Source: Rugalucina vietnamica (Eukaryota > Mollusca > Bivalvia > Lucinida > Lucinidae). From it: a stretch of 64,000 nt of DNA. The DNA lies in assembly GCA_964017185.1 (NCBI GenBank), contig OZ024870.1, positions 57,848,312-57,912,311 of the forward strand, written 5' to 3'. Each line of letters starts with the position of its first letter. Position 1 is the first letter of the stretch. The position numbers and the translations under genes are program-made. This document shows, piece by piece, positions 53,622-63,479 of this stretch. A model generated the notes under the pieces. The model made no database searches. It was not told the DNA's origin and saw only the letters and a list, made by a program, of their open reading frames with translations.

Positions 53622-56263
53622 GTGGGGTGAATATTTGAACCACATCATGAGAAATCTAACAATGTGGTTTCCGGCCAGGTCTGACACAAACCGGCCTGTA
53701 CAGTCACAGAAGATGGCTAGAAGCTTGAAATTATTTCAGATTTAGAAAGAAGAAGAATTGTTTGATCCGAATAGCGAAAACAAAGGCGATGATCAGCTTC
53801 GCAGTTACTGCGAAGCTGATCTGCGCCTTAGTTTTCGCATATGCAGATTGTTGGTTTTCTCATGTGGCAGATCATTTTACCCATTTGTGAGGAATCATAG
53901 ACTTAACCATCCTTTGGTTGAGCATACCTTCGTTTTAATGAATATTAGAATTTTTTTCTGCTTTTATTTATTTCTTTCTTTTTTATCAGTTTCAGTTGGA
54001 TAATACACTGTATTTATTTGAACGAAATCGGGGATGCAGTGGCATGTTGGTAGAGTGGAGGATTTGGATTGGAGAGGTCCATGGTTCTAACCCTCCCTCC
54101 ACCAGTTTGTGTTCTTTAGCAAAAATTATTAACTCCGTACGATTTTTTACCCATAAACTACAGAACACTATTTTATATAATATGAGCCATGACAAAACCA
54201 GACTCTGGGGTTTCCGACTAGGTCCGACATAATCAAGCTGTATAAGTACAGAAGATGACTAGAGACTGGAAATTTTGGATTTACATAGCAGAGGAATTGT
54301 ACTATCTGTGTGGCGAAAACAAAGGCACTGATCGGCTTTGAGGCTGATGTGTGCCTTTGTTTTCACCGAGGCAAAAATCTGGTTTTCTCCTGTCATGGCT
54401 CAAATAATAGTGAATATTAGTCATGTCTAGATGTGACTGAAAAATTGTTGACTGGGACAATAAGAATCAAATAAAACAAGCAAACTCTTAACAAACAATA
54501 GCTGCAGATGATACTCCACAATCTGCTGTGTATCATCATGCTGGTTGCATTGGTATGCAAATGAGTCACGTCATGAGAAAACCAGATTTTTGCTTATGCA
54601 AAAACAAAGGTGCAGATCAGCTGTGCAGTAACTGCACAGCTGATCAGCACCTTTATTTTCGCTACACAGATAGTAAAATTCCTCTTCTTCCTAAATCAGA
54701 AACTTCAAGCTTCTAGCCATCTTCTGTAGCTGCCGGTTTGTGTCAGACCTGGTCGGAAACCCCGAAGACCGGTTTGCTCACGTCGCAGCTCAAATAACGC
54801 TATGTATTTAACTATTTATTTAACAGTATCAGCAACTGATGATATGGAGATCACCACATTCTCTGGTATAGAAGCAGTCAAAGTTTGTCATTTCTGCAAG
54901 ACTGAGCTGGAGAACCTAGGGAAGTATTTACATGCCAAAGTGACCAAGGAGCCGTCTGAAGGGACGCCAACTAAGGTCACCATTACTGGGGATAAGAAGT
55001 TTGCAGATAATATCAAGGAGAACGTGGACAGGATGAGGGATGAGCTAAAAAAGTTGACAGAAGGTAAGACTTAGTAGCCTTGAGCGTATGAGCATTATCA
55101 GTATGCTAATGAGATATGCTTTTATTTATATTTCAGTAAAAATAGATACATGTAGTTTTAAGATGAAAAAAAAATGTACCGATCCAAACAAAATGAGCTG
55201 CAACAATACTAGCAATAACCTCTCTTTGGGTCTGACCAGTTTAAATTGAGCCGCATCGTGAGAAAACCGGATTTTTGCCTAGGCGAAAACAAAGGCGCAG
55301 ATCAGCTTCGCGGTAACCGCGAAGCTGATCAGCGCCTTTGTTTTCGCTACTCGGATAGTATAATTTCTCTTCTACTCATAGCCAAAATTTCAAGTATCTA
55401 GCCTGCTCCTGTGACTGTATAGACCGATTTGTGTCGCACCTGGTCGGAAACCCCGAAGACCGGTTTTCTCACGATGCGGCTCAATTAAAGCAGCCTCAGT
55501 CAAGCATGAACTTTTGGAAGAAGAGTGATTGTACTATCTAAGTAGCTGATCAGCTGTGCTGTTGCTGCTCAGATGAAATGTGCCATAGTTTTTGCATGTG
55601 CAAGTACAAGTACTTGATTTTCTCATGTTACATTTCAAATATCAGAACGCACACTCCAAATTAAAAAGAAAAAAGAAAAAAAAAGAAGATTTAATATCGA
55701 ATTTTAATAAAAATGCTTAAAAATTACATCTTAGTCTGCTAGCCAGACAGGGAAATGAAAATATTATTGTTCTGGTTTTCATACATTTATCATTTATTGT
55801 TATATACCTAATGTATCTCTACAATAGAAACATGTCGTGTCGTAACGGACAGCACTTTCTGCTGTTTTAGGCGTCGTAGGGCATTAATACCATTAATGCC
55901 CTGAGATGACGTCATATCAGGGCAATAATGGTGTTAATGCCCTGAGATGACACCATAGCAGGGCAATAATGGTGTTAATGCCCTGAGATGATGTCATAGC
56001 AGGGCAATAATGGTGTTATTGCCCTAGGTGTTATTGCCCTGAGACTATGACATACACCTGTTTACATGTTATGGACACTGGCAGGTGTTCATTTCATCTA
56101 AATTTAACATGGCAGGTGAGTGTACATTTCAGACGTATATTTCATCTTAATTTAACAAGTCATTTTGAGTCTAATCACTTACCAATCAACGGCTGTGTGC
56201 TTGTCATGCGCGATTTCAAGACATAGCATGAATTCACAATAAATAAATTAATTAATTAATTAA

Positions 56264-56310
<47 letters not shown>

Positions 56311-59300
56311 AATGTACATGTACTGGAGGAAAGGTATATAACAATGACGATATAACATTCTTTTCCAAGTGCATTAACGTTTGCCAAGCCCTCGGGCAAT
56401 AATGTGTTGCAGCCCTCACCGCTACGCGGTTCGGGCTGCAACACATTATTGCCCTTGGGCTTGGCAAACGTTAATGCACGGAAAAGAATGTTTTATCCTC
56501 TTATTATAAATGTGTTAGTGCTAATAAAATCATTGCCTTTGTTATCATCATTACATTTGAGCCGCCTCGTGAGAAAACCAACAATGTGGTTTCCGAACAG
56601 GTCTGACACAAATCAGGCTGCACAGTCACAGAAGCAGGCTAGAAGTTCGAAATTTTGGATTTAAGTAGAGGAGAAATAGTACTGTCCGTGTAGCAAAAAC
56701 AAAGGCGCTGATCAGCTTCGCAGTTACAGCGAAGCTGATCTGCCTCTTTGTTTTCGCATATGCAGATTGTTGGTTTTCTCACGAGGTGGCTCATTTATTA
56801 TACACCTTAACATAATGCAATTCAAATCGCAAAAATTTTCTGAGTATCCTGAATTATTTCTGATTCTTGTCAGTCTAAATGCATCTTGTCATGCCATCTA
56901 TATGTCCAGGGATTTTTTTCGGGTGTCTCAGGGGCCGAAATAAGGCCCCATTCCCAATGAGATTTAGGTGACTTTTTTCCCAATTTGGAGAAAAAAATTC
57001 CCAATCACAGCTGATAATAATTTACAATAAGTCAATTCATTGTGAAACTCAAGTTCAGCTGTTTGAAATGCTGTTTAAATTTGATGTTATGCTATTATTA
57101 ATGATTCTAAATGCATAAGCTTGATTAACTATGTCAACTTGGAAAATATTATCAACTTTGAATATTCTTAAAATTTCCCAAATTCGGGGTTTATCGCTAA
57201 TTTTCCCAATCAGAAAGGCCCTAGGGCCCCTTCCCAAAATTGCCAAAAAAATCCCTGATGTCAACAGTTTGTGAACACAAAATATGAGCCACATCATGAG
57301 AAAACCAACATTTTGCATATGCAAAAACAAAAGGCGCAGTTACTGCGAAGCTGATCAGTGCCTTTGTTTTCGCTACATGGATAGTACAATTCCTTAACAT
57401 TCCAAATCCAAAATTTCCAGTCTCTTCTGTGCATGTACCGCTGGGTCTGTGTTGGACCTGTTCAGAAAACACAGTGTTGGTTTTCTCATGATGCGGCTCA
57501 TATGCTCTCTATTTACAGAGGTTTTGAAATTAGATGTGACCAAGGCAAATGAAGTCAAACAGGTCAGAGGAGGGTATGACGAAAACTCTGGTGTTTTGAT
57601 TCATATATCTCCTTTAAAGTTCGAAGTTTATGTCATCGGTAATGGAAATGACAAAATGAGACAGGCTTTACACCAGGTCAAGGTAAGTGACCACAAAATG
57701 GATAAATGAGACAGGCTTTACACCAGGTCAAGGTAAGTGACCACAAAATGGATAAATGAGACAGGCTTTACACCAGGTCAAGGTAAGTGACCACAAAATG
57801 GATAAATGAGACAGGCTTTACACCAGGTCAAGGTAAGTGACCACAAAATGGATAAATGAGACAGGCTTTACACCAGGTCAAGGTAAGTGACCACAAAATG
57901 GATAAATGAGACAGGCTTTACACCAGGTCAAGGTAAGTGACCACAAAATGGATAAATGAGACAGGCTTTACACCAGGTCAAGGTAAGTGACCACAAAATG
58001 GATAAATGAGACAGGCTTTACACCAGGTCAAGGTAAGTGACCACAAAATGGATATTTAAGTTAAGTTTGATGATACAAATAGTCTCATACAAATAGTTTA
58101 TAAAACTTTCAAGAATTTGCCCTTATGATTTGATGATACAGATACAAATACCTTATAGAACTTTAAAGAATTTACACTCATAATTTGATGATACTGTGGC
58201 GATTTCAGAATCTAACCCCATGGTTTTGCAAAAGTATGTCCTAGTGTTGTGGTTGTATTTATCTTTTTCGGTTGAAAACGAAAGTAGAAATTCAATTTTT
58301 GATCAATTTCCCGTTTGCTAGACGCTTACAGTTGGAAGACGCTCATTACTAGGTATATGGACCGTTGTGCAAGGAACGTCCGTTTGCACACGACGCCGCT
58401 AGATGGCGCGTGCTCCACCACTATAAAAGCACGAGTTCGCACAGTTTTGGTTAGTTGTAAGCTGACCGCCAAAGAAGCAACATTAAAATTAAATAATTTG
58501 TAGGGAATAACTGGAGTCAACAGATAGGACTTTAGGCAAAAATATATAAGTATTAAAACTGTTCATGACCATAGGTGCTAGATCGCCAGGTGGAGTGAAC
58601 AGTAAATACAAAAATATAAGCTGCCTGGGTCGTATCTGTTCTGGGTATTCCCAAGTGTGGTGAACTGGATAGTGGTCCAGTAAAAGCTGAAATAGTGATT
58701 TCAGCAACTGAGATAGTGTTCTCAATACTATTGCAACTTGGGTGGTCTGAGGCTTGATAACTTTGTTGAACTATCCTGGATGGTTTGAGGTTTTAGGGAG
58801 GTTTCGTTGGATAGGTCTGGGGTGCTCCAGATGCGGTATAAAGAGGAGGCTGTGAAGGAGAGTTATACAGGGGTAAACAGCTGGGACTTTAGGCCAAAGC
58901 TGCCTGGGTCGCAGTTGTCCTGTATATCTCTCAGTGCAGTGTTTGGACAGTGGTCCAGGTGTCATAGAGACAGTGGTCTCAGCTCTGAGACAGTGGTCTC
59001 AGAGGACAGTGATGGCGGACAGTGGTCCTAGTGCGGGTTTAGCCTCATGAAAGTAACATAGATGGGATGAATGATAGATATGGTTATGATATCTCTACAA
59101 CGCTTGGGTAGTTTCAAGTCAGAGTGGTCTGGACTGGTCTGAAAGACCAGTGGAACGTTCTTATATCGTTATAAACATTCAGTTATGATTGTTAACAAAG
59201 GGCCATGAACCTTATCAAGACCTAGGGCGAGGGTTGGGATCCCGTAAAACCGGTTTAAGCCCCCTAGTAATTGTATTACTAACCGTTCCAAGGCGGTGCT

Positions 59301-62300
59301 CTTGGTATGGTTCATGCCTGCCAGACCTTTCGAAGGGTCTTATTTAACTTAGTATTGGTTGAAGTCGATTTGAGTGACCTATTTCATTTCTTAGGTCAAT
59401 TTTGCTATATGATTATTGTGTGGTGGCAGTATTTGTTTAAATGAGTAAAGTCATGGTCGCATTCAATGGTCGACCAGGCATAAGTTTTGTTGTCAGTAGT
59501 CTAGCCAGTCGGTTACGCTCGCTCGACACGTTACAAAATTGGTGGCAGCGGTGGGATAATGACAACTGCCGGACAGGTGTTGCCTTACCCACATAGTATC
59601 AGATTTAGGGAGGATATCGGATGAGATCATTATTATCTGGGACCTTCATTTCATAACTAAATTTTGGTTAAAGATGCAAAGTCACAACTTCGTTTGTCTA
59701 AAAATTTATTCTTTCGGGCTATTGCAAAAGCCATATGTCAAATGGCCTTTTTCTCGAAATGGTTATATTGTTCAAATGCTTTGGCATTTTTTATGATTCA
59801 GACTTATGCTCAGTTGAATGGTAGTGATTTTTCCTGCGAAACATGTACTTTTCGAAACTGGTTTGGCCTTTATTTTGACTATTTTCGGTGGATTATATTT
59901 TAAATTCGGGACGAATTTTGACTAAGGAGGGGGTAATGTGGCGATTTCAGAATCTAACCCCATGGTTTTGCAAAAGTATGTCCTAGTGTTGTGGTTGTAT
60001 TTATCTTTTTCGGTTGAAAACGAAAGTAGAAATTCAATTTTTGATCAATTTCCCGTTTGCTAGACGCTTACAGTTGGAAGACGCTCATTACTAGGTATAT
60101 GGACCGTTGTGCAAGGAACGTCCGTTTGCACACGACGCCGCTAGATGGCGCGTGCTCCACCACTATAAAAGCACGAGTTCGCACAGTTTTGGTTAGTTGT
60201 AAGCTGACCGCCAAAGAAGCAACATTAAAATTAAATAATTTGTAGGGAATAACTGGAGTCAACAGATAGGACTTTAGGCAAAAATATATAAGTATTAAAA
60301 CTGTTCATGACCATAGGTGCTAGATCGCCAGGTGGAGTGAACAGTAAATACAAAAATATAAGCTGCCTGGGTCGTATCTGTTCTGGGTATTCCCAAGTGT
60401 GGTGAACTGGATAGTGGTCCAGTAAAAGCTGAAATAGTGATTTCAGCAACTGAGATAGTGTTCTCAATACTATTGCAACTTGGGTGGTCTGAGGCTTGAT
60501 AACTTTGTTGAACTATCCTGGATGGTTTGAGGTTTTAGGGAGGTTTCGTTGGATAGGTCTGGGGTGCTCCAGATGCGGTATAAAGAGGAGGCTGTGAAGG
60601 AGAGTTATACAGGGGTAAACAGCTGGGACTTTAGGCCAAAGCTGCCTGGGTCGCAGTTGTCCTGTATATCTCTCAGTGCAGTGTTTGGACAGTGGTCCAG
60701 GTGTCATAGAGACAGTGGTCTCAGCTCTGAGACAGTGGTCTCAGAGGACAGTGATGGCGGACAGTGGTCCTAGTGCGGGTTTAGCCTCATGAAAGTAACA
60801 TAGATGGGATGAATGATAGATATGGTTATGATATCTCTACAACGCTTGGGTAGTTTCAAGTCAGAGTGGTCTGGACTGGTCTGAAAGACCAGTGGAACGT
60901 TCTTATATCGTTATAAACATTCAGTTATGATTGTTAACAAAGGGCCATGAACCTTATCAAGACCTAGGGCGAGGGTTGGGATCCCGTAAAACCGGTTTAA
61001 GCCCCCTAGTAATTGTATTACTAACCGTTCCAAGGCGGTGCTCTTGGTATGGTTCATGCCTGCCAGACCTTTCGAAGGGTCTTATTTAACTTAGTATTGG
61101 TTGAAGTCGATTTGAGTGACCTATTTCATTTCTTAGGTCAATTTTGCTATATGATTATTGTGTGGTGGCAGTATTTGTTTAAATGAGTAAAGTCATGGTC
61201 GCATTCAATGGTCGACCAGGCATAAGTTTTGTTGTCAGTAGTCTAGCCAGTCGGTTACGCTCGCTCGACACGTTACAAAACAGACACAAATAGCTCAAAG
61301 AACTTACAAGATTCAACTCTTACAGTTTGATGATACAGATACTAATAGCTTAAGGAAAATTTCTTAAATGTTTGATGTACATGTATTTCTCTTTTTCTAA
61401 AATCATTCTATATCATGAAAACATATCAGTGAAATGTATACCCCTTTAAACCTCACTTTTATATAGCAAAATGGGGAATGCAGGGATATACCTAGTTTTC
61501 TTATTTTTGCTCCAAAACATAGGTTGTGGGTACTCGTTAGAACCGCCTCATCGAGGCGGTTCTAATGAGTGATGAGACGGTTCTAATGAGTACCCACAAT
61601 CTATGCTTTGAGCAAAAATAAGAAAAATATAAAAAATTTTATGCTGAGGTTGCCTTTAGTAAATATCAACTTTACCCAAATTTAAAACTTCATCAGTATC
61701 CATGTACAATTTTAAGGTTGCTCTTGGCTTGATAACTCCATCAAAACGGACAGGTAGACAAACAGAGTCCTCAGCCTCTCCTCAGAGCCCCAATAAGCTG
61801 TATCCTCAACTTCCTCAAGATGGACGAATTGAAGAAGACATGGATACATCAGAGTATGGTCGCCACGATGACAGAGGGGGTGGGGCAAGGGGAGGGTCTA
61901 GTGGCCAGGACCCGGAGGGCACTGATGTTGATCGACCATTTAGACGGCCCAGGAGAAATGATAGAGAAAGAAGTCCATATAACAAATACAATGATAAGGC
62001 ACGACTTGGAAGCTCAAATGACGATGATGATTTTGACTTTACTTTTCCATTTGAGTCAGGCTTTGTTCTGAAAGTTTATAAAGAATCCATAACTAAAGTG
62101 AAAGTTGATTCAATAGTGAATGCTGCTAATGACAATTTAATGCATGGCGGTGGTGTAGCCAGAGTGATAGCAAAAGCTGCAGGCTATCGACTTGATCAAG
62201 AAAGCAATGACTATGTTCAGAAAAAGGGACTTCTAGGTGTGGGAGAAAATTGTTTGACTACTGCTGGTTATTTACCATACAGAAGTGTGATACATGCTGT

Positions 62301-62434
62301 AGGTCCACAGTGGCATGACTATAGGGACAACAAGGAAAAATGTCTACATGATTTGCATTTAACTGTCTACAATGTCCTGAGGAGAGCCCAGAAAGAAAAG
62401 TACAAGAAAGTGGCCATGTCCGCCATAAGTGCAG
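53453..62434 (+). CDS. PolyQ/macrodomain protein, PARP14/PARP9-like, 3' end beyond window
   Basis: Visible exons: 53453-53621, 54827-55063, 57519-57682 and 61717-62434 (donor GTGAGT at 62435). Phases 1, 1 and 0 join cleanly, giving 429 residues before the window runs out. The N-terminus has a polyglutamine run, then an acidic EISDDEE. Exons 2 and 3 encode about 130 residues of unrecognised alpha/beta character, possibly KH-like. Exon 4 has a charged linker (Arg/Asp/Gly-rich) and then the first part of a macro domain (about residue 307 on) with VDSIVNAANDNLMHGGGVA, GVGENCLTTAGYLP and VIHAVGPQW. Macro domains bind or hydrolyse ADP-ribose; PARP14 and PARP9 with this fold act in interferon-linked responses. 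The family assignment within macro proteins is tentative. An upstream exon is possible: TTCTACAG lies at 53393-53400. Confidence 0.82.
53635..53874 (-). mobile_element. MITE-A copy 29
   Basis: Hairpin core CTTCGCAG/CTGCGAAG. Left end 13 bp from the splice donor at 53622. Confidence 0.85.
54020..54100 (+). mobile_element. tRNA-derived SINE head
   Basis: CAGTGGCATGTTGGTAGAGT resembles an A box and CATGGTTCTAACCCTCC a B box. Probably a SINE fragment in the intron. Confidence 0.5.
54183..54402 (-). mobile_element. MITE-A copy 30, hairpin shortened
   Basis: Central part reduced to CTGATCGGCTTTGAGGCTGA. Ends GAGCCATG and TCATGGCTCA. Confidence 0.8.
54562..54793 (+). mobile_element. MITE-A copy 31
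   Basis: Hairpin core CTGTGCAG/CTGCACAG, perfect. Right end 33 bp before the exon at 54827. Confidence 0.86.
54827..55063 (+). CDS. Macrodomain gene exon 2
   Basis: Acceptor TTAACAG, donor GTAAGA at 55064, phase 1 in and 1 out. It encodes SATDDMEITTFSGIEAVKVC, a Cys pair CHFC, VTITGDKKFADNIKENV and DRMRDELKKLTE. No family motif was certain. The ITGDKKFADNIKENVDRM pattern could be the end of a KH-like fold. Confidence 0.82.
55247..55483 (+). mobile_element. MITE-A copy 32, well preserved
   Basis: Hairpin core CTTCGCGG/CCGCGAAG, perfect. Left half nearly identical to copy 28. Confidence 0.88.
55490..55636 (-). mobile_element. MITE-A copy 33, decayed
   Basis: GAAGAGTGATTGTACTATCT and CTGATCAGCTGTGCTGTTGC remain, with a degenerate right arm and TTGATTTTCTCATG. 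Confidence 0.6.
55880..56045. repeat. 41-bp tandem repeat with one perfect CRE-like site
   Basis: About three to four units contain GGTGTTAATGCCCTGAGATG and GCAGGGCAATAAT. One unit has the palindrome TGACGTCA at about 55909; others have TGACACCA and TGATGTCA. Each unit also forms GGGCAATAA...TTAATGCCC inverted pairs. Confidence 0.82.
56240..56312. repeat. (AATA)n / (ATTA)n microsatellite
   Basis: ATTA units pass into some fifteen AATA units before the palindrome below. Confidence 0.9.
56357..56490. repeat. Long palindrome, arms about 62 bp
   Basis: The left arm includes GTGCATTAACGTTTGCCAAG and GGGCAATAATGTGTTGCAGC. The right arm is the reverse complement with few mismatches, around a short loop CTCACCGCTACGCGGTTC. 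It shares the GGGCAATAA word with the repeat at 55880-56045. Confidence 0.9.
56558..56793 (-). mobile_element. MITE-A copy 34
   Basis: Hairpin core CTTCGCAG/CAGCGAAG with one mismatch. Complete ends. Confidence 0.86.
57284..57500 (+). mobile_element. MITE-A copy 35
   Basis: Left hairpin arm partly deleted (AAAGGCGCAGTTACTGCGAA). Right end GCGGCTCA, 18 bp before the exon at 57519. Confidence 0.84.
57519..57682 (+). CDS. Macrodomain gene exon 3
   Basis: Acceptor TTTACAG, donor GTAAGT at 57683, phase 1 in and 0 out. It encodes EVLKLDVTKANEVKQVRGGY, GVLIHISPLKFEVYVIGN and DKMRQALHQVK. Its last 20 or so bases and the donor belong to the first unit of a tandem repeat. Confidence 0.85.
57659..58055. 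repeat. 50-bp tandem repeat multiplying a splice donor
   Basis: Eight essentially identical units begin ACAGGCTTTACACCAGGTCA at 57661, 57711, 57761, 57811, 57861, 57911, 57961 and 58011. Each contains CAAGGTAAGTGACC, that is, the exon end and a consensus donor. The unit length is not a multiple of three, and in-frame stops follow the first unit. Confidence 0.96.
58195..59535 (+). repeat. 5' LTR
   Basis: Contains ACCACTATAAAAGCACG, a TATA-box-like promoter element at about 58421, and repeated CAGTGGTC words near 58930-59030. Short frames inside are identical in both LTRs and are not genes. Confidence 0.9.
59536..59936 (+). other. LTR element internal region
   Basis: 401 bp between the LTRs. 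Begins with the primer-binding-like site and GATAATGACAACTGCCGGAC, shared with the TRIM at 37.3-37.7 kb. A 79-codon frame at 59664-59903 has no recognised domain. Confidence 0.85.
59937..61277 (+). repeat. 3' LTR
   Basis: Offset from the first LTR by exactly 1742 bp with no visible indel. It retains the same TATA-like element near 60163. Confidence 0.9.
61418..61650 (-). mobile_element. MITE-B copy f
   Basis: ATGAAAACATATCAGTG at the left. Central hairpin GTTAGAACCGCCTC/GAGGCGGTTCTAA at 61546-61566 plus a second GACGGTTCTAATGAGTACC. Ends 66 bp before exon 4. Confidence 0.78.
61717..62434 (+). CDS. Macrodomain gene exon 4: linker and macro domain start
   Basis: The acceptor TTTTAAG at 61716 is weak but restores phase 0; the stronger-looking TCATCAG at 61696 would break the frame. 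It encodes VALGLITPSKRTGRQTES, an Arg/Asp/Gly-rich low-complexity linker, and the macro domain with IVNAANDNLMHGGGVARVIA. The exon ends KKVAMSAISAG, before the macro domain's C-terminal part. Confidence 0.86.
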
Positions 62435-62441
62435 GTGAGTC

Positions 62442-62640
62442 ATTACGAAAACTTGCCTAAACATAGATTGTGGATACACGTTAGAACCACCTCTCTGAGG
62501 CGGTTCTAACAAGTACCCACAATCTATGTTTTGAAGCAAAACTAAGAAAAATAGGTATACCCCTGAAAACCCCAGTTTTTCTACATAAAAGTGGGGTTTA
62601 AGGGGGTGTACATTTCACTGACATGTTTTCCTTATGAAAA
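62442..62640 (+). mobile_element. MITE-B copy g
   Basis: ATTACGAAAACTTGCC at the left starts seven bases after the exon 4 boundary. Central hairpin TTAGAACCACCTC/GAGGCGGTTCTAA. Right end GACATGTTTTCCTTATG. Confidence 0.82.
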
Positions 62641-62674
62641 TCAATCAGCATATTTCATGGAAACTGGAAAGCAT

Positions 62675-63420
62675 AAAGGCCTGTTTACACATTCACGATT
62701 TTTGGCTACGGTGCCGCTACGATTTGTAAAATCGTCCTGTACCGTGATGTACCGTGGTGATTCGTAGTAGAACAGTGGTGAATTGTGGTGAATCTTAAAG
62801 AATGGTGATTCGGTAAACTCCACAGCAGCGCTACGGAAGTTTTAAACTGTTTAAAACATTTGTGGCGTATCGTGGCGAATCATGGTTATTGGACGTGGTA
62901 TAGTTCGTAGTGCAACTGTAGCGGAATCATGCTTATTCGTACTGACACCGTAGCTATATTCGCGGCTATTCGTGAGAGATTGCAGCCAATCGTGGAGCTA
63001 CGTAGCAAAACCATAGAATCTTTGACACCACAAACTCACCACAAATTGTGTACGGTTGTCCTACGAATCATCCACGGTTTCGCTACGGAGCTCCAGGATT
63101 GGCCACGACAGCTACCGCAGTGAATCGTACTAGTACCGTATCGAACCGTACAAGCACCGTGAGCATTCGTTGTGCCACCGTGGTTAATCCTCATTGACCA
63201 TAACATTGCCATCATGAATCGTCATTGATTCATAGCAATACCTTACAGACACTGTACATATACTAATATTGTGGACATTCTTACTGGAATCGTAGTGACA
63301 CTGAATATTTCCACTTTTTGCCATGATTCATCCCGATCCACCATGATAATTCTGACGAGAAATCGGGGTGAATCGTGGTGAATCGTAGAGAAAATCGTGA
63401 ATGTGTAAACGGGGCTTATA
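62675..63420. mobile_element. Inverted-end element rich in ATCGTGGTG words
   Basis: The left end GCCTGTTTACACATTCACGA and right end AATCGTGAATGTGTAAACGG are inverse, continuing as GATTTTTGGCTACG and GTAGAGAAAATC. The interior is made of diverged short CGTGGTGAATCGTAG-type words in both directions. No coding function. It lies in the intron after exon 4. Confidence 0.78.
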
Positions 63421-63479
63421 CATGTAGTTTTCAGTTTATATAGTATAGGTAACTGTATGATCAGGTGATAGTCGTTTGT

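Larger units (their letters stand above)
58195..61277 (+). mobile_element. Young non-autonomous LTR retrotransposon
   Basis: Two direct LTRs of 1341 bp (58195-59535 and 59937-61277) appear identical throughout the parts I compared. Only 401 bp of internal sequence separates them. LTRs start TGTGGCG and end ACGTTACA. A primer-site-like TTGGTGGCAGCGGTGGG follows the first LTR, and a purine tract AAGGAGGGGGTAA precedes the second. No gag or pol frame. It lies in the intron between macrodomain exons 3 and 4. I could not find a clean target duplication. Confidence 0.92.

Noticed and set aside
3747-57500. MITE-A as introner elements that created the introns
   Set aside because: Copies lie close to exons but do not supply the splice sites, and the introns are much longer than one element. 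The exon-proximity remains a separate finding.
57659-58055. A CRISPR-like array of 50-bp repeats
   Set aside because: The units are directly adjacent without unique spacers and overlap a spliced exon in eukaryotic DNA.
58315-60773. Pairs of identical short open frames
   Set aside because: They are duplicated because they lie in the two LTRs; none shows a domain.
61694-61716. The stronger-looking acceptor TCATCAG at 61696 for macrodomain exon 4
   Set aside because: It would enter in the wrong phase after exon 3; TTTTAAG at 61716 keeps the frame, though its weakness should be tested with transcripts.
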